Origin: JBOFIQ01 sp051654905
Lineage (GTDB): Bacteria > Actinomycetota > Actinomycetes > Propionibacteriales > Propionibacteriaceae
Direction of reading: 5' to 3'
Assembly: GCA_051654905.1 (NCBI GenBank)
Contig: JBOFYY010000144.1
Span: forward strand, 62,001-126,000
DNA length: 64,000 nt
This document shows, piece after piece, positions 35,102 to 44,677 of the stretch. The notes under the pieces were generated by a model. The model was not told the origin of the DNA. It searched no databases and worked only from the letters and a program-made list of their open reading frames with translations. The translations under genes were made by a program, and so were the position numbers. Numbering within the stretch: position 1 is the stretch's first letter; every line of letters begins with the position of its first letter.

Positions 35102-37309
35102 ATGGAGGGTCCTGATCTTAAATTCACCGAAGCCATTATTGATAATGGCAAATTCGGTAAGCACGTCGTTCGTTTTGAAACTGGCGTTCTAGCTCGTCAA
35201 GCCGATGGTGCAGCTGCGGTTTACCTTGATGGTGACACCATGCTGCTATCGGCAACTACTGCTAATAAAACTCCTCGGGATGCTATCGACTTCTTCCCGC
35301 TAACTGTTGATGTCGAAGAGCGTATGTACGCTGCCGGTCGTATTCCCGGTTCGTTCTTCCGTCGCGAAGGCCGTCCTTCTGAGGGAGCTATTTTGGCTGC
35401 CCGGTTGTGTGACCGACCGCTACGTCCATCCTTTGTTAAGGGATTGCGTAATGAGGTCCAGGTCGTAGTTACGGTACTTGCCCTCAACCCTAATGTTCGC
35501 TACGACGTGCTAGCGATCAATGCTTCTTCGATTTCGACGCAGCTGGCAGGGCTACCATTCTCCGGTCCTATCGGCGGTCTTCGTATTGCTTTGATTGAAG
35601 ACCAGTGGGTAGCTTTCCCAACCGTCGAGCAGTCTGAGGATGCTACTTTCGAAATGGCTATCGCTGGTCGGGTTCTTCCTGACGGTGATGTCGCCATCAT
35701 GATGGTAGAAGCTGAATCCACCGAGTACACCTTCGAGTTGGTGCGCGCTGGCAAGAAGGCTCCGACTGAAGAGGTTGTAGCAGAAGGTCTAGAAGCCTCG
35801 AAGAAGTTCATCAAGGCACTATGTGATGCTCAGGCAGAACTTGCCGCTATGGCTCCTAAAGAAACCTATGACTTCCCGGTATTCCTTGATTACCAGGATG
35901 ACGTTTTTGCGGCAGTTTCTGATGCAGCTCAGGACGCTATGGCCAAGGCGATGACTATCGCTGGTAAGCAGGAGCGTGAAGCTGCTACTGATGCCCTTAA
36001 AGCTGATGTTCATGCCGCGCTAGATGCCAAGTTCGAAGGCCGCGAGAAAGAAATCTCGGGAGCTTTCAAGGCTCTTCAGAAGAAGATCGTTCGTAATCGG
36101 GTTCTCACTGAGAAGATCCGTATGGATGGCCGTGGCCCCAGCGATATTCGTACCTTGTCAGCGGAGGTAGGCGTGCTGCCTCGCGTACACGGCTCGGCGC
36201 TATTCCAGCGTGGCGAAACCCAGATCTTGGGCGTATCAACGCTGAATATGCTGGGACTAGAGCAGAAGCTAGATACGCTCTCTCCAGAGAGCAGCAAGCG
36301 CTACATGCACCATTACAATTTCCCGCCGTACTCCACTGGCGAAACAGGTCGCGTAGGTTCGCCGAAGCGTCGTGAAATCGGACATGGGGCGCTTGCTGAG
36401 CGTGCCTTGGTACCGGTACTTCCAAACCGGGAAGAGTTCCCTTACGCGATCCGTGAGGTATCTGAGGCATTGGGCTCTAATGGTTCAACTTCGATGGGTT
36501 CAGTATGCGCCTCGACGCTAGCATTGCTGAATGCTGGTGTCCCGCTTAAGGCTCCCGTAGCTGGTATTGCCATGGGTCTGATGTCTGGCGATATTGATGG
36601 TGAAACCCGTTACGTTGCACTTACCGATATTTTGGGTGCTGAAGACGCTCTGGGCGACATGGACTTCAAAGTTGCCGGTACCCGAGAATTCGTAACTGCA
36701 CTGCAGCTCGACACTAAACTCAACGGTATTCCTGCCGATGTGCTAGCTGGCGCTTTGTTACAGGCTCGGGATGCTCGTCACACCATTCTTGATGTGATGA
36801 ATGAGGCAATCGATACTCCTGATGAGATGTCTCCGTATGCTCCTCGTATCATTTCGATCCGAATCCCTGTCGATAAGATCGGTGAGGTGATCGGGCCTAA
36901 AGGCAAGATGATCAACCAGATCCAAGATGAGACTGGCGCTCAGATCACGATCGAAGACGACGGCACTATTTACATCGGTGCTGAAGAGGGCACTGCTGCT
37001 GAAGCTGCCATGAACATGATCAACTCGATTGCTAACCCGCAGATGCCACAAAAGGGTGAGCGGTACCTAGGTACGGTAGTGAAGTTGACTACCTTCGGTG
37101 CTTTCGTTTCGTTGACCCCGGGCAAGGACGGTTTGCTGCATATCAGCAAGCTCCGGGCACTTGCTGGTGGTAAGCGCGTCGAAAATGTTGAAGACCTGCT
37201 ATCTGTGGGACAGAAGCTTCAGGTCGAGATCGACGAGATTGATGATCGCGGCAAGCTATCGTTGATCCCCGTCGTCGAAGACGAAGCTGCTGAGGCTAAG
37301 GCCGAATAG
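35102..37309 (+). CDS. pnp: Polyribonucleotide nucleotidyltransferase (PNPase)
   Basis: Phosphorolytic 3'-5' exoribonuclease, trimeric. 735 residues from ATG 35102 behind AAAGGAAA (an in-frame ATG at 35075 lacks SD). Two RNase PH domains, the second containing RFPPYSTGE-like FPPYSTGETG and GSNGSTSMGS, then KH (IGEVIGPKGKMI) and S1 (GTVVKLTTFGAFV) domains. The M16 peptidase gene starts 3 bases after the stop, as in many bacteria. Confidence 0.97.
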   Translation: MEGPDLKFTEAIIDNGKFGKHVVRFETGVLARQADGAAAVYLDGDTMLLSATTANKTPRDAIDFFPLTVDVEERMYAAGRIPGSFFRREGRPSEGAILAARLCDRPLRPSFVKGLRNEVQVVVTVLALNPNVRYDVLAINASSISTQLAGLPFSGPIGGLRIALIEDQWVAFPTVEQSEDATFEMAIAGRVLPDGDVAIMMVEAESTEYTFELVRAGKKAPTEEVVAEGLEASKKFIKALCDAQAELAAMAPKETYDFPVFLDYQDDVFAAVSDAAQDAMAKAMTIAGKQEREAATDALKADVHAALDAKFEGREKEISGAFKALQKKIVRNRVLTEKIRMDGRGPSDIRTLSAEVGVLPRVHGSALFQRGETQILGVSTLNMLGLEQKLDTLSPESSKRYMHHYNFPPYSTGETGRVGSPKRREIGHGALAERALVPVLPNREEFPYAIREVSEALGSNGSTSMGSVCASTLALLNAGVPLKAPVAGIAMGLMSGDIDGETRYVALTDILGAEDALGDMDFKVAGTREFVTALQLDTKLNGIPADVLAGALLQARDARHTILDVMNEAIDTPDEMSPYAPRIISIRIPVDKIGEVIGPKGKMINQIQDETGAQITIEDDGTIYIGAEEGTAAEAAMNMINSIANPQMPQKGERYLGTVVKLTTFGAFVSLTPGKDGLLHISKLRALAGGKRVENVEDLLSVGQKLQVEIDEIDDRGKLSLIPVVEDEAAEAKAE

Positions 37310-37312
37310 TCC

Positions 37313-38656
37313 TTGACTACATATACGCATAAGGCCGCTCGGCCGCACCTCGGTGGCACTGTCCGCCGTACGGTGCTACCGAGCGGTCTTCGCGTCGTCA
37401 CTGAGGATATGGCACATAGCCAAACACTCTCATTAGGATTTTTTATCCAAGTAGGGTCGCGTCATGAGTCGACTGGATTATGTGGTGCCGCTCATTTCTT
37501 GGAGCACGTTTTATTCAAAGGAACTGCGACGCGTTCTGCTCACGAATTGTCAGCTGCCTTTGATCGGGTAGGCGGTGAGTCCAATGCTTATACCGCTAAA
37601 GACCACACCTGTTTCTTTGCCAAAGTGCTAGCTGATGATGCTGATATGGCTGTTGATGTCATGTCAGATATGTTGACGCATTCTTTGATTTGCGCTCCAG
37701 ACGTCGAAAGCGAACGGGGCGTTATTCTCGATGAAATTTCAATGCATAATGATGATCCGCTAGAACTGGCATATTCGTTAGTAGCGAAAGGTCTTTACGG
37801 CGATCATGCTTTAGGGCGGGATGTGATAGGCACAGTTGCATCGATCACAGCCATGACTAGAGAGCAAGTCCATTCTTTTTGGAAGCGACATTATCAACCT
37901 AGCGATATTGTGGTTTCTGCTGCCGGAGCTATCGACCATGACTGGTTAGTGGGAAAGCTATCGCTATTGCCGGGAACTCCTGTTACTCGTCGTATTCAGA
38001 AAGCCCCGCTAGCTCCGCTGAAACCGCTGGTCGTGACACGATCGCGCGACTCTGAGCAGTGCTCATGTTTATTAGCTTTTCGGGCTCCTGCTTATGAGAG
38101 CCAAGAACGTTATGCAGCAGACCTTCTTGCCACAGTTCTTGGTGGTGGAATGTCTTCACGGCTCTTTGATGAGGTTCGAGAGCAGCGTGGGTTGGCATAC
38201 CATATTGATGCTTCGACGACGGCATATATGGATGCTGGGCAATTCACTGTGGAGTGGTTGTGTGCACCCGAACGAGTGGGGGAGATTGCTAAGATCGTCG
38301 AGAATATCATTACCCAAGTCGCGGTTCAGGGCATCACTAGCGAAGAACTGGCGCGAGCTAAAGGGCAACTAAGAGGACAAACGCTACTTGCTTTTGAATC
38401 TCCTGATACCCGCATGAATCGGTTAGGTAAAGCCGAACTCATGCATGATTCTCGTACGATGAATATGATTCTTGACGCCTATGAAGCTACTACCGCTGAG
38501 CAAATTCGTGACCAAGCACGGTTGCTTTTTGCGCAGCATCCAGTTATGGCTGTAGTAGGAGCAAAAATAGATAAGCGTCCGCTGGATCGAAGAGTCGCTG
38601 GTTGGCGAGATGCGATCACTGTAGCTATAGCGAAAGCGGAAAAATCAGACAAGTGA
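37313..38656 (+). CDS. M16 family zinc metallopeptidase
   Basis: Inverzincin-type protease of 447 residues, active site HFLEH with the downstream Glu in the ESERGVILDEI segment; C-terminal M16 repeat domain present. Related to the PNPase-linked processing-peptidase-like proteins. TTG start 3 bases after pnp, presumably by coupling; no separate SD. Its last 12 bases overlap the convergent GNAT gene. Substrate not known. Confidence 0.92.
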   Translation: MTTYTHKAARPHLGGTVRRTVLPSGLRVVTEDMAHSQTLSLGFFIQVGSRHESTGLCGAAHFLEHVLFKGTATRSAHELSAAFDRVGGESNAYTAKDHTCFFAKVLADDADMAVDVMSDMLTHSLICAPDVESERGVILDEISMHNDDPLELAYSLVAKGLYGDHALGRDVIGTVASITAMTREQVHSFWKRHYQPSDIVVSAAGAIDHDWLVGKLSLLPGTPVTRRIQKAPLAPLKPLVVTRSRDSEQCSCLLAFRAPAYESQERYAADLLATVLGGGMSSRLFDEVREQRGLAYHIDASTTAYMDAGQFTVEWLCAPERVGEIAKIVENIITQVAVQGITSEELARAKGQLRGQTLLAFESPDTRMNRLGKAELMHDSRTMNMILDAYEATTAEQIRDQARLLFAQHPVMAVVGAKIDKRPLDRRVAGWRDAITVAIAKAEKSDK

Positions 38657-39175
38657 TGTGTGAAGACGTAGCGTCTTTAGCATTGCGCCATTCTCAGTAA
38701 CAAGTTCTTGATGAGCACCATCTGGAGCAAAGTTCTGGCTTCTTAGGAATGTTCGTAACCCATCGAATGTTGTCGGTATCCAAATACGCGCACGTTCAAA
38801 ACGATCTGCTACCAGAGTTTCGGTTACCGCATGCATTAGTCGAGATCCATGTCCTTGCCGGCGGTGTCCTGACGCGATAACAAATTCTGCGATAGTGGCG
38901 TCAGCAGTAGCTGCATCAGGATCATCGGCAGGTCCGATAGCAGCAAAACCAACTGGATGAGAATCATCGGTAGCTATCAAAACCCTAAATTGTGCTAGTG
39001 GTGGTGCAACGATAGCGCGATGCCATGCTTCAATCATGCTGAGTTCATCCATCTGTTCTAGGAAAGCTGCCGCAATTTCAGGGCAATGGTCTGTTTGCCA
39101 AGCCATACGCTGCATGCGGGCAATGACTTTAGCTTCGACTGGCAGTGCAAGGCGGACAGATGGCGGTGTAGACAT
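38645..39175 (-). CDS. GNAT family N-acetyltransferase
   Basis: 176 residues; acetyl-CoA loop in SGHRRQGHGSRLM and an acidic catalytic region. A standard single-domain GNAT; substrate unknown. ATG 39175 behind AGAGGA. 3' end overlaps the M16 peptidase gene by 12 bases, so convergent transcripts overlap. Confidence 0.85.
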   Translation of the reverse strand: MSTPPSVRLALPVEAKVIARMQRMAWQTDHCPEIAAAFLEQMDELSMIEAWHRAIVAPPLAQFRVLIATDDSHPVGFAAIGPADDPDAATADATIAEFVIASGHRRQGHGSRLMHAVTETLVADRFERARIWIPTTFDGLRTFLRSQNFAPDGAHQELVTENGAMLKTLRLHTSLV

Positions 39176-39244
39176 GAGTTCCTCTTCGTGATGGATTGAT
39201 CCAATATGGGGGATCTATTCCCATTGTGACGATAGTGTGTGCAT

Positions 39245-40927
39245 ATGCAGAAATTGACCGCACCTTCTCCGCTGAAACCCCAGACGTTGCGCATCATCCC
39301 ATTAGGTGGGCATGGTGACATCGGTCGTAATATGAGTTGCTTTGAAATAAATGGTCGACTGCTTCTTGTGGACTGTGGTGTGCTCTTCCCAGAAGATACC
39401 CACCCAGGCGTTGATCTGATTTTACCTGCTTTGGAGTATCTCCATGAGCGTATCGATGATGTTGATGGGTTAGTGCTGACACACGGGCACGAAGACCATG
39501 TGGGAGCAGTTCCTTATTTGTTGCGGCTACGTCCAGATATTCCTATTTATGGTTCCCAACTGACCTTGGCTTTACTGCGAGCCAAACTGCGAGAACATCG
39601 CCTGCGCGATACGCAATATAACGTTGTTGCAGAAGGTGATCGTAGTTCTATTGGGCCAGAATTTGATGTTGAGTTCCTTGCAGTAAATCATTCTATTCCA
39701 GATGCGCTAGCTGTTTTCATACGTACTCAGGGCGGTACGGTTTTACATACTGGTGACTTCAAAATGGATCAGTTGCCGTTGGATGGCCGGATCACAGATT
39801 TACGCGGGTTCGCTCGTGTAGGCACTGAAGGCGTCGACATCTTCATGGCAGATAGTACTAATGCTGAGGTGGCTGGTTTTACCGTTCCAGAACGAGATAT
39901 TGAACCAGCTATTGAGCGAGTATTTGCCACCACGCAAGGGAAACTAGTTGTTGCCTGTTTTGCGTCGCACATCCACCGCGTACAGCAAGTTATGGACGCT
40001 GCGGTACGGCATGGTCGAAAAGTGGTCTACGTCGGACGTTCCATGATGCGCAATATGGCAGTGGCTAGAGAGCTGGGATATTTGACGGTTCCAGGAGACA
40101 CTCTCATTGATTTGAAAGATATTGATAAATATCGTGACGATCAAGTGGTTATCGTTTCTACTGGATCGCAAGGTGAGCCATTGGCGGCACTATCTCGGAT
40201 GGCTAACCAAGAACATCCAGTTATTCGTATTGGAACAACAGATACGGTGCTGCTAGCGAGTTCTTTGATTCCGGGAAATGAAAACTCGGTCTATCGGATT
40301 ATCAATGGGCTATCTCGATTGGGTGCTCGCGTTATTCATAAGGGCAATGCTCTTGTCCATGTTTCAGGACATGCCTCGGCAGGGGAGCTGCTTTATGCCT
40401 ACAACATCGTAAAACCCAAGAATGTTATTCCAGTTCATGGTGAGATCCGACACCTTTTAGCAAATGCGGATTTGGCTGTGAAAACAGGTGTTCCCAGGGA
40501 GCGAGCTCTTATCGTCGAAGATGGTATGGTGGTAGATCTAGCAGATCATGTAGCTCGGATCGTAGGAAAAGTTGATGCCCCCTACATCTTTGTCGACGGT
40601 TCGACGGTGGGAGATGTGGGAGATGCTGAGTTCAGTGATCGTAGGATCCTGGGCGAAGAAGGCTTTATCTCTATCGTGACGGTTGTTGATGCACAACAGC
40701 GCATGATTATTTCTGGGCCAGAGATCCATGCTCGGGGTTTTGCTGATGATGATTCAATTTTTGATGTGGTTCGCGGTCAGCTAGCCCAGGTAATTACCGA
40801 GGCGCTGCAAGACGGTAGAACCGATAGTCATGATCTGCAGCAGATAGTACGTCGTCATATTGGACGTTGGGTGAGTCGTACCCATAATCGTCGTCCGATG
40901 ATTTTGCCGCTGATTGTAGTGCAGTAG
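39245..40927 (+). CDS. rnj: Ribonuclease J
   Basis: Metallo-beta-lactamase/beta-CASP RNase with endonuclease and 5'-3' exonuclease activity. 560 residues; metal motif THGHEDHVGA, beta-CASP motifs CFASHIHRVQQ and VSGHASAGE, PVHGE. Start ATG 39245 (GTG 39239 also in frame); no SD, GATAGT 8 nt upstream suggests leaderless. Works with PNPase encoded just upstream. Confidence 0.96.
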   Translation: MQKLTAPSPLKPQTLRIIPLGGHGDIGRNMSCFEINGRLLLVDCGVLFPEDTHPGVDLILPALEYLHERIDDVDGLVLTHGHEDHVGAVPYLLRLRPDIPIYGSQLTLALLRAKLREHRLRDTQYNVVAEGDRSSIGPEFDVEFLAVNHSIPDALAVFIRTQGGTVLHTGDFKMDQLPLDGRITDLRGFARVGTEGVDIFMADSTNAEVAGFTVPERDIEPAIERVFATTQGKLVVACFASHIHRVQQVMDAAVRHGRKVVYVGRSMMRNMAVARELGYLTVPGDTLIDLKDIDKYRDDQVVIVSTGSQGEPLAALSRMANQEHPVIRIGTTDTVLLASSLIPGNENSVYRIINGLSRLGARVIHKGNALVHVSGHASAGELLYAYNIVKPKNVIPVHGEIRHLLANADLAVKTGVPRERALIVEDGMVVDLADHVARIVGKVDAPYIFVDGSTVGDVGDAEFSDRRILGEEGFISIVTVVDAQQRMIISGPEIHARGFADDDSIFDVVRGQLAQVITEALQDGRTDSHDLQQIVRRHIGRWVSRTHNRRPMILPLIVVQ

Positions 40928-41023
40928 TGTCACTTTGTCTGTATCTTTGCGGCTCGATTAGGCGAACGCGCACTTAATCGGGTAGTCTTTCCAAGTTCCC
41001 TTTACAGGAACCCTAAAACCTAT

Positions 41024-41041
41024 GTGCCCAATCCTGGGCGC
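41024..41041 (+). promoter_or_regulatory. Hairpin upstream of rpmB ribosome-binding site
   Basis: Seven-bp stem with one G-U (arms 41024-41030 and 41035-41041, loop ATCC), 9 nt before AAGGAG. A second small inverted repeat (GTTCC/GGAAC) lies about 20 bases further upstream. The rest of the 40928-41063 gap shows nothing else. Confidence 0.45.
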
Positions 41042-41063
41042 GAAACTAGCAAGGAGAACCCCA

Positions 41064-41249
41064 GTGGCTGCCGTGTGTGACATCTGCGCCAAGGTTCCGA
41101 GCTTCGGCCACAACGTCCCTTGGTCGAAGAAGAAGACCAATCGGCGCTGGAACCCGAATATTCAGTCTGTACGCGCAACCGTTAATGGTGGCACTAAGCG
41201 TATGAACGTATGCACCTCGTGCATCAAGGCCGGTAAGGTCGTTCGCTGA
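41064..41249 (+). CDS. rpmB: 50S ribosomal protein L28
   Basis: 61 residues from GTG 41064 behind AAGGAG. Contains two CxxC pairs (CDIC near the start and CTSC near the end), so it is the zinc-binding C+ form. Motifs FGHNVPWSKKKTNRRWNPN. The longer frame from 41022 lacks support. A strong terminator follows. Confidence 0.96.
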   Translation: MAAVCDICAKVPSFGHNVPWSKKKTNRRWNPNIQSVRATVNGGTKRMNVCTSCIKAGKVVR

Positions 41250-41282
41250 TTTTAGTTATGCTTGCATCGTTGAGCTAACACA

Positions 41283-41325
41283 AGAGAAGCCAGGTTTCCT
41301 TCGGGAGCCTGGCTTCTCTAGTTTT
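41283..41325 (+). terminator. Rho-independent terminator after rpmB
   Basis: Perfect 12-bp arms 41283-41294 and 41308-41319 with extra pairing around a TTCG loop, then AGTTTTATC. Confidence 0.9.
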
Positions 41326-41328
41326 ATC

Positions 41329-41334
41329 TATAAT
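41329..41334 (+). promoter_or_regulatory. Candidate -10 box of recG
   Basis: Exact TATAAT directly after the rpmB terminator and 29 bases before the recG ATG. No clear -35 at 17 bases, where the terminator stem lies. Confidence 0.45.
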
Positions 41335-41363
41335 TGTCTTAGGTATTGGTTAGGGTAACAACC

Positions 41364-43577
41364 ATGCTTTCGGTTTATCGCAGCGAAGCCTTTCGGGAAC
41401 TCGACGTGCCGCTAGCTGAGGCTTTAGGAGAGAAGTCCGCTAAGGCTTTAGCTAAGTTACGACTTTTTACGGTAGGGGATCTGCTACGTCATGTGCCACG
41501 TAGTTATTTCCAAGGTACTGAGGTTTCTGATCTAGGTTCGTTACGCCCTGGCGACGATGCCGCAGTTATGGCGCACGTAAGAAGTGTGCAGGAGTCTGGT
41601 TATGGAAGTAAGGCTCGGGTAGAAGCTACTGTCACCGATGGCAAAGGTATTTTGCGACTTACTTTCTTTTCTAAACATGAGCATTACCGCCGTCACTGGG
41701 TGGGGTTATTGAAACCAGGTACCCGAGGTTTGTTTGTGGGAAAGATCGGTGAGTTCGGCGGAAACTTACAGATGACTCACCCAACTTTCGTCACGATTGA
41801 TGAGCAAGGTAAAGCGATCGGTAAGAAAGATGCTGATGATCTAATTAGTTCTTTTTCGCGGTCGGGTTTGGTTGGGATCTATCCAGCAACAGCTACCTTG
41901 CCAACTTGGCAGATTTCGGCTTGCGCACAATTATTAGTAGACCGTTGGCAGGGGATAGCTGATCCATTGCCTCTTTGGGTTCGAGAGGCAGCTTTAGTCC
42001 CAGAGCTAGGTACAGCTCTGGCTGATATCCATAACCCTGATACTTTCGATCAAGCTCGAGCAGGATTGCGGCGGCTAGAGTTCGATGAGGCTTTTGGTGC
42101 CCAGCTGATGATGTTGCAGCGGCGTAGGCTGGCAGCTGCTTTACAAGCAGTGCCATATCGCTGCCGTAACGGAGGTCTGTTGGATGCCTTCGATGCTCGA
42201 TTACCTTTTGCTTTAACCCAAGGCCAGCAAGATATTGGCGAAGAAATCTTTGCTGATATAGCTAAAAATCGTCCGATGCAGCGCCTGTTACAAGGAGAAG
42301 TTGGTTCAGGTAAAACCTTGGTGGCATTGCGGGCAATGCTGACAGTAGTTGACGGTGGTGGGCAAGCTGTATTGTTGGCGCCTACCGAAGTGCTCGCTAC
42401 TCAGCATGCTCTGACTATCAAAGAAATGTTAGGCAATTTGGCAGATGGGGGAACGCTTGCAGCTCCCGATCATGCTACGAGAGTGGTTTTACTTACTGGA
42501 TCTATGAATACGGCTCAGAAGCGAGCAGCGATGCTTGATATTGCTTCTGGGGAAGCTGGTCTGATCGTAGGAACTCATGCGTTACTTGCCGACAAAGTTA
42601 GCTATGCACAGTTGGGGTTAGTTGTTGTAGATGAGCAGCATCGCTTTGGGGTGGAGCAGCGCAATGCGTTATCGGCTAAAGCCGAGAAGCGTCCACATGT
42701 ACTCGTTATGACCGCTACACCGATTCCACGTACCGTAGCGATGACGCTATTTGGCGATTTGGAAGTATCTTCCTTGCGACAGCTGCCGCAAGGTCGTAGT
42801 GACGTCACTACGACCGTCGTAGATGAGTTAGAGCACCCTACTTGGGTAAAGCGAGCCTGGGCGCGGATCCGTGAAGAAGTACAACAAGGGCGGCAGGCTT
42901 TTGTTGTTGCATCTCGGATTGGTGGTCAGATACGTGCTCAGGATACTAGCGAGGATATTGGCGATGACCAGCTAGCCGGAGTAGTAGAGCTATATGAGCA
43001 GTTGTCGCAAGGGGATTTAGCTGGACTGCGGGTAGGGCTGCTACATGGTCAGCTGCCAGCTGATGTGAAAGACGCTACGATGGCAGCCTTTGCTTCAGGA
43101 GAACTGGATGTGTTGGTTGCTACTACGGTGATCGAAGTTGGCGTCAATGTACCTAATGCTTCGGTAATGGTGATTGTTGATGCTGAGCGGTTTGGTATTT
43201 CCCAGCTGCATCAGTTGAGAGGACGTATTGGTCGAGGTTCTCATGCTGGATTGTGTCTCTTATTGACCAAAGCAACCCCGGATTCAACAGCTCGGGAGCG
43301 TCTCGATGCAGTTGCTAGTACGCGCGATGGTTTTGCGCTAGCTGACGTCGATCTAGAGCAGCGTCGCGAAGGTGATGTGTTGGGTTCGTCCCAAGCCGGA
43401 GGTCGTTCTCGGTTAAGGCTGCTGCGGGTTGTTGATCATGTTGATGTGATTACTCACGCTCGAGGAGTTGCTCTTGAGGTATTGCGTCGTGATCCTGAGC
43501 TATCTGAAGGTGGTTTAGTCGATTATGTGACTTCGTTGGAGCGGCTTGCTGCTGATGACTGGTGGGAGAAAGGCTAG
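41364..43577 (+). CDS. recG: ATP-dependent DNA helicase RecG
   Basis: Branch-migration helicase for stalled forks and Holliday junctions. 737 residues from ATG 41364 (TTG 41346 possible). N-terminal wedge/OB domain, then helicase motifs GEVGSGKTLV, VVDEQHRFG, TATPIPRT and QLRGRIGRG. Full-length; no missing motif. The stop codon lies in the loop of the following terminator hairpin. Confidence 0.96.
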   Translation: MLSVYRSEAFRELDVPLAEALGEKSAKALAKLRLFTVGDLLRHVPRSYFQGTEVSDLGSLRPGDDAAVMAHVRSVQESGYGSKARVEATVTDGKGILRLTFFSKHEHYRRHWVGLLKPGTRGLFVGKIGEFGGNLQMTHPTFVTIDEQGKAIGKKDADDLISSFSRSGLVGIYPATATLPTWQISACAQLLVDRWQGIADPLPLWVREAALVPELGTALADIHNPDTFDQARAGLRRLEFDEAFGAQLMMLQRRRLAAALQAVPYRCRNGGLLDAFDARLPFALTQGQQDIGEEIFADIAKNRPMQRLLQGEVGSGKTLVALRAMLTVVDGGGQAVLLAPTEVLATQHALTIKEMLGNLADGGTLAAPDHATRVVLLTGSMNTAQKRAAMLDIASGEAGLIVGTHALLADKVSYAQLGLVVVDEQHRFGVEQRNALSAKAEKRPHVLVMTATPIPRTVAMTLFGDLEVSSLRQLPQGRSDVTTTVVDELEHPTWVKRAWARIREEVQQGRQAFVVASRIGGQIRAQDTSEDIGDDQLAGVVELYEQLSQGDLAGLRVGLLHGQLPADVKDATMAAFASGELDVLVATTVIEVGVNVPNASVMVIVDAERFGISQLHQLRGRIGRGSHAGLCLLLTKATPDSTARERLDAVASTRDGFALADVDLEQRREGDVLGSSQAGGRSRLRLLRVVDHVDVITHARGVALEVLRRDPELSEGGLVDYVTSLERLAADDWWEKG

Positions 43578-43595
43578 AGCCTTTGCTCCCACCAG
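43559..43595. terminator. Bidirectional terminator overlapping the recG stop
   Basis: Arms 43559-43574 and 43579-43595 pair over 16 bases with one bulged base, and the loop TAGA contains the recG stop codon. It lies between recG and the convergent PNPOx-like gene. Confidence 0.75.
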
Positions 43596-43605
43596 AATCA
43601 TGGGT

Positions 43606-44025
43606 TTAGACCCGTGGCTCCTCGCCGAATTCAAAACGACGACCGCTCATCTGATCAACCTCAATACGTACGTAGTGAGGCTTGATCGTGCCAACCCACG
43701 GACGTAGCGGCATTTTATCCATGCGTGCTAGTTCGTGGTCTGCTGTTATCAAGGCAGCGTGTCCATTGAGGAGCACGGACATTCCATACTCGTCATTCCA
43801 CGTATCTATCTCGAAACAGACATTATCGTGATGCGTTAGGGAAAGAAGTTTATTCCCTTCTGCGGTGCGGAAGATGATCGATTGACCATCGAGGGCGTAG
43901 TTGATTGGCACGATTGTAGGAGCGCCATCGGAAATGGTCGCCAGTCGGCCAACCTGCTGGCCTGCAAGCAGGTTCCAGCACTGGTCCTCGGTGAGGGGGC
44001 TGACGGGGCTTTCGTAGTTCGTCAT
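43606..44025 (-). CDS. Pyridoxamine 5'-phosphate oxidase family protein
   Basis: Split-barrel flavin-binding protein of 139 residues from ATG 44025, behind AGGATGG; the frame reaches 44106 but that part overlaps the rsmD start. GRLATISDGAPTIVPINY and FRTAEGNKL are typical of the family, which includes flavin reductases and NimA-like proteins. It is too divergent from PdxH to claim vitamin B6 synthesis. Confidence 0.85.
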   Translation of the reverse strand: MTNYESPVSPLTEDQCWNLLAGQQVGRLATISDGAPTIVPINYALDGQSIIFRTAEGNKLLSLTHHDNVCFEIDTWNDEYGMSVLLNGHAALITADHELARMDKMPLRPWVGTIKPHYVRIEVDQMSGRRFEFGEEPRV

Positions 44026-44095
44026 GACACCATCCTGCCGTAAGAAGTGGGTATGTGTGCAACATTGCGGCTGATCGATCGCTAGGGTTAGAGCT

Positions 44096-44677
44096 ATGAC
44101 GCGCATTATCGCTGGATCTTTAGGGGGTCAGAAACTAGCTACTCCCAAGGGTGTTTCTACTCGTCCTACCTCTGAAAGGGTCCGAGAAGCCTTATTTTCT
44201 GCTGTAACAAGTTGGCTAGGGCATGAAGGTAGTGCAATAGATGCGTTGGCGGGATTAGCTGTTGCAGATTTTTATGCTGGCTCGGGTGCTATTGGTTTAG
44301 AAGCTATGAGTCGTGGCGCCGAAAATGTCTTTTTAGTGGAGTCAGATCGAGCTACTGCAGATCTGATCCGCGCTAATGCTGCCAAATTGGGAGTACGAGT
44401 TAACGTACGTGCTGGATCAGTAGAGCAGGTAGTACGAGATAGTCCTCAGCAGCCATTCGACGTGCTGTGGCTGGATCCGCCTTATGCGGTATCGTCAGAG
44501 CAAGTCGATCAGGTATTACAAGAACTGGTATTACAGGGCTGGCTGGCTGATGCAGCCCTTGTAGTGGTAGAGAGATCTTCGAGGTCGCAGCCGCCGTCTT
44601 GGCCTAGATCGATTACCGATACTTGGTTTCGTCGCTATGGTGAAACCACGTTGTATTACGCTACGAACGGAGAATGA
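44096..44677 (+). CDS. rsmD: 16S rRNA (guanine966-N2)-methyltransferase RsmD
   Basis: SAM-dependent enzyme modifying G966. 193 residues: RIIAGSLGGQKL, RPTSERVREALF, SAM motif DFYAGSGAIGLEA, and catalytic LDPPYA. ATG 44096 without SD (TAGGGT 7 nt upstream). Overlaps coaD by 4 bases. Confidence 0.95.
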   Translation: MTRIIAGSLGGQKLATPKGVSTRPTSERVREALFSAVTSWLGHEGSAIDALAGLAVADFYAGSGAIGLEAMSRGAENVFLVESDRATADLIRANAAKLGVRVNVRAGSVEQVVRDSPQQPFDVLWLDPPYAVSSEQVDQVLQELVLQGWLADAALVVVERSSRSQPPSWPRSITDTWFRRYGETTLYYATNGE

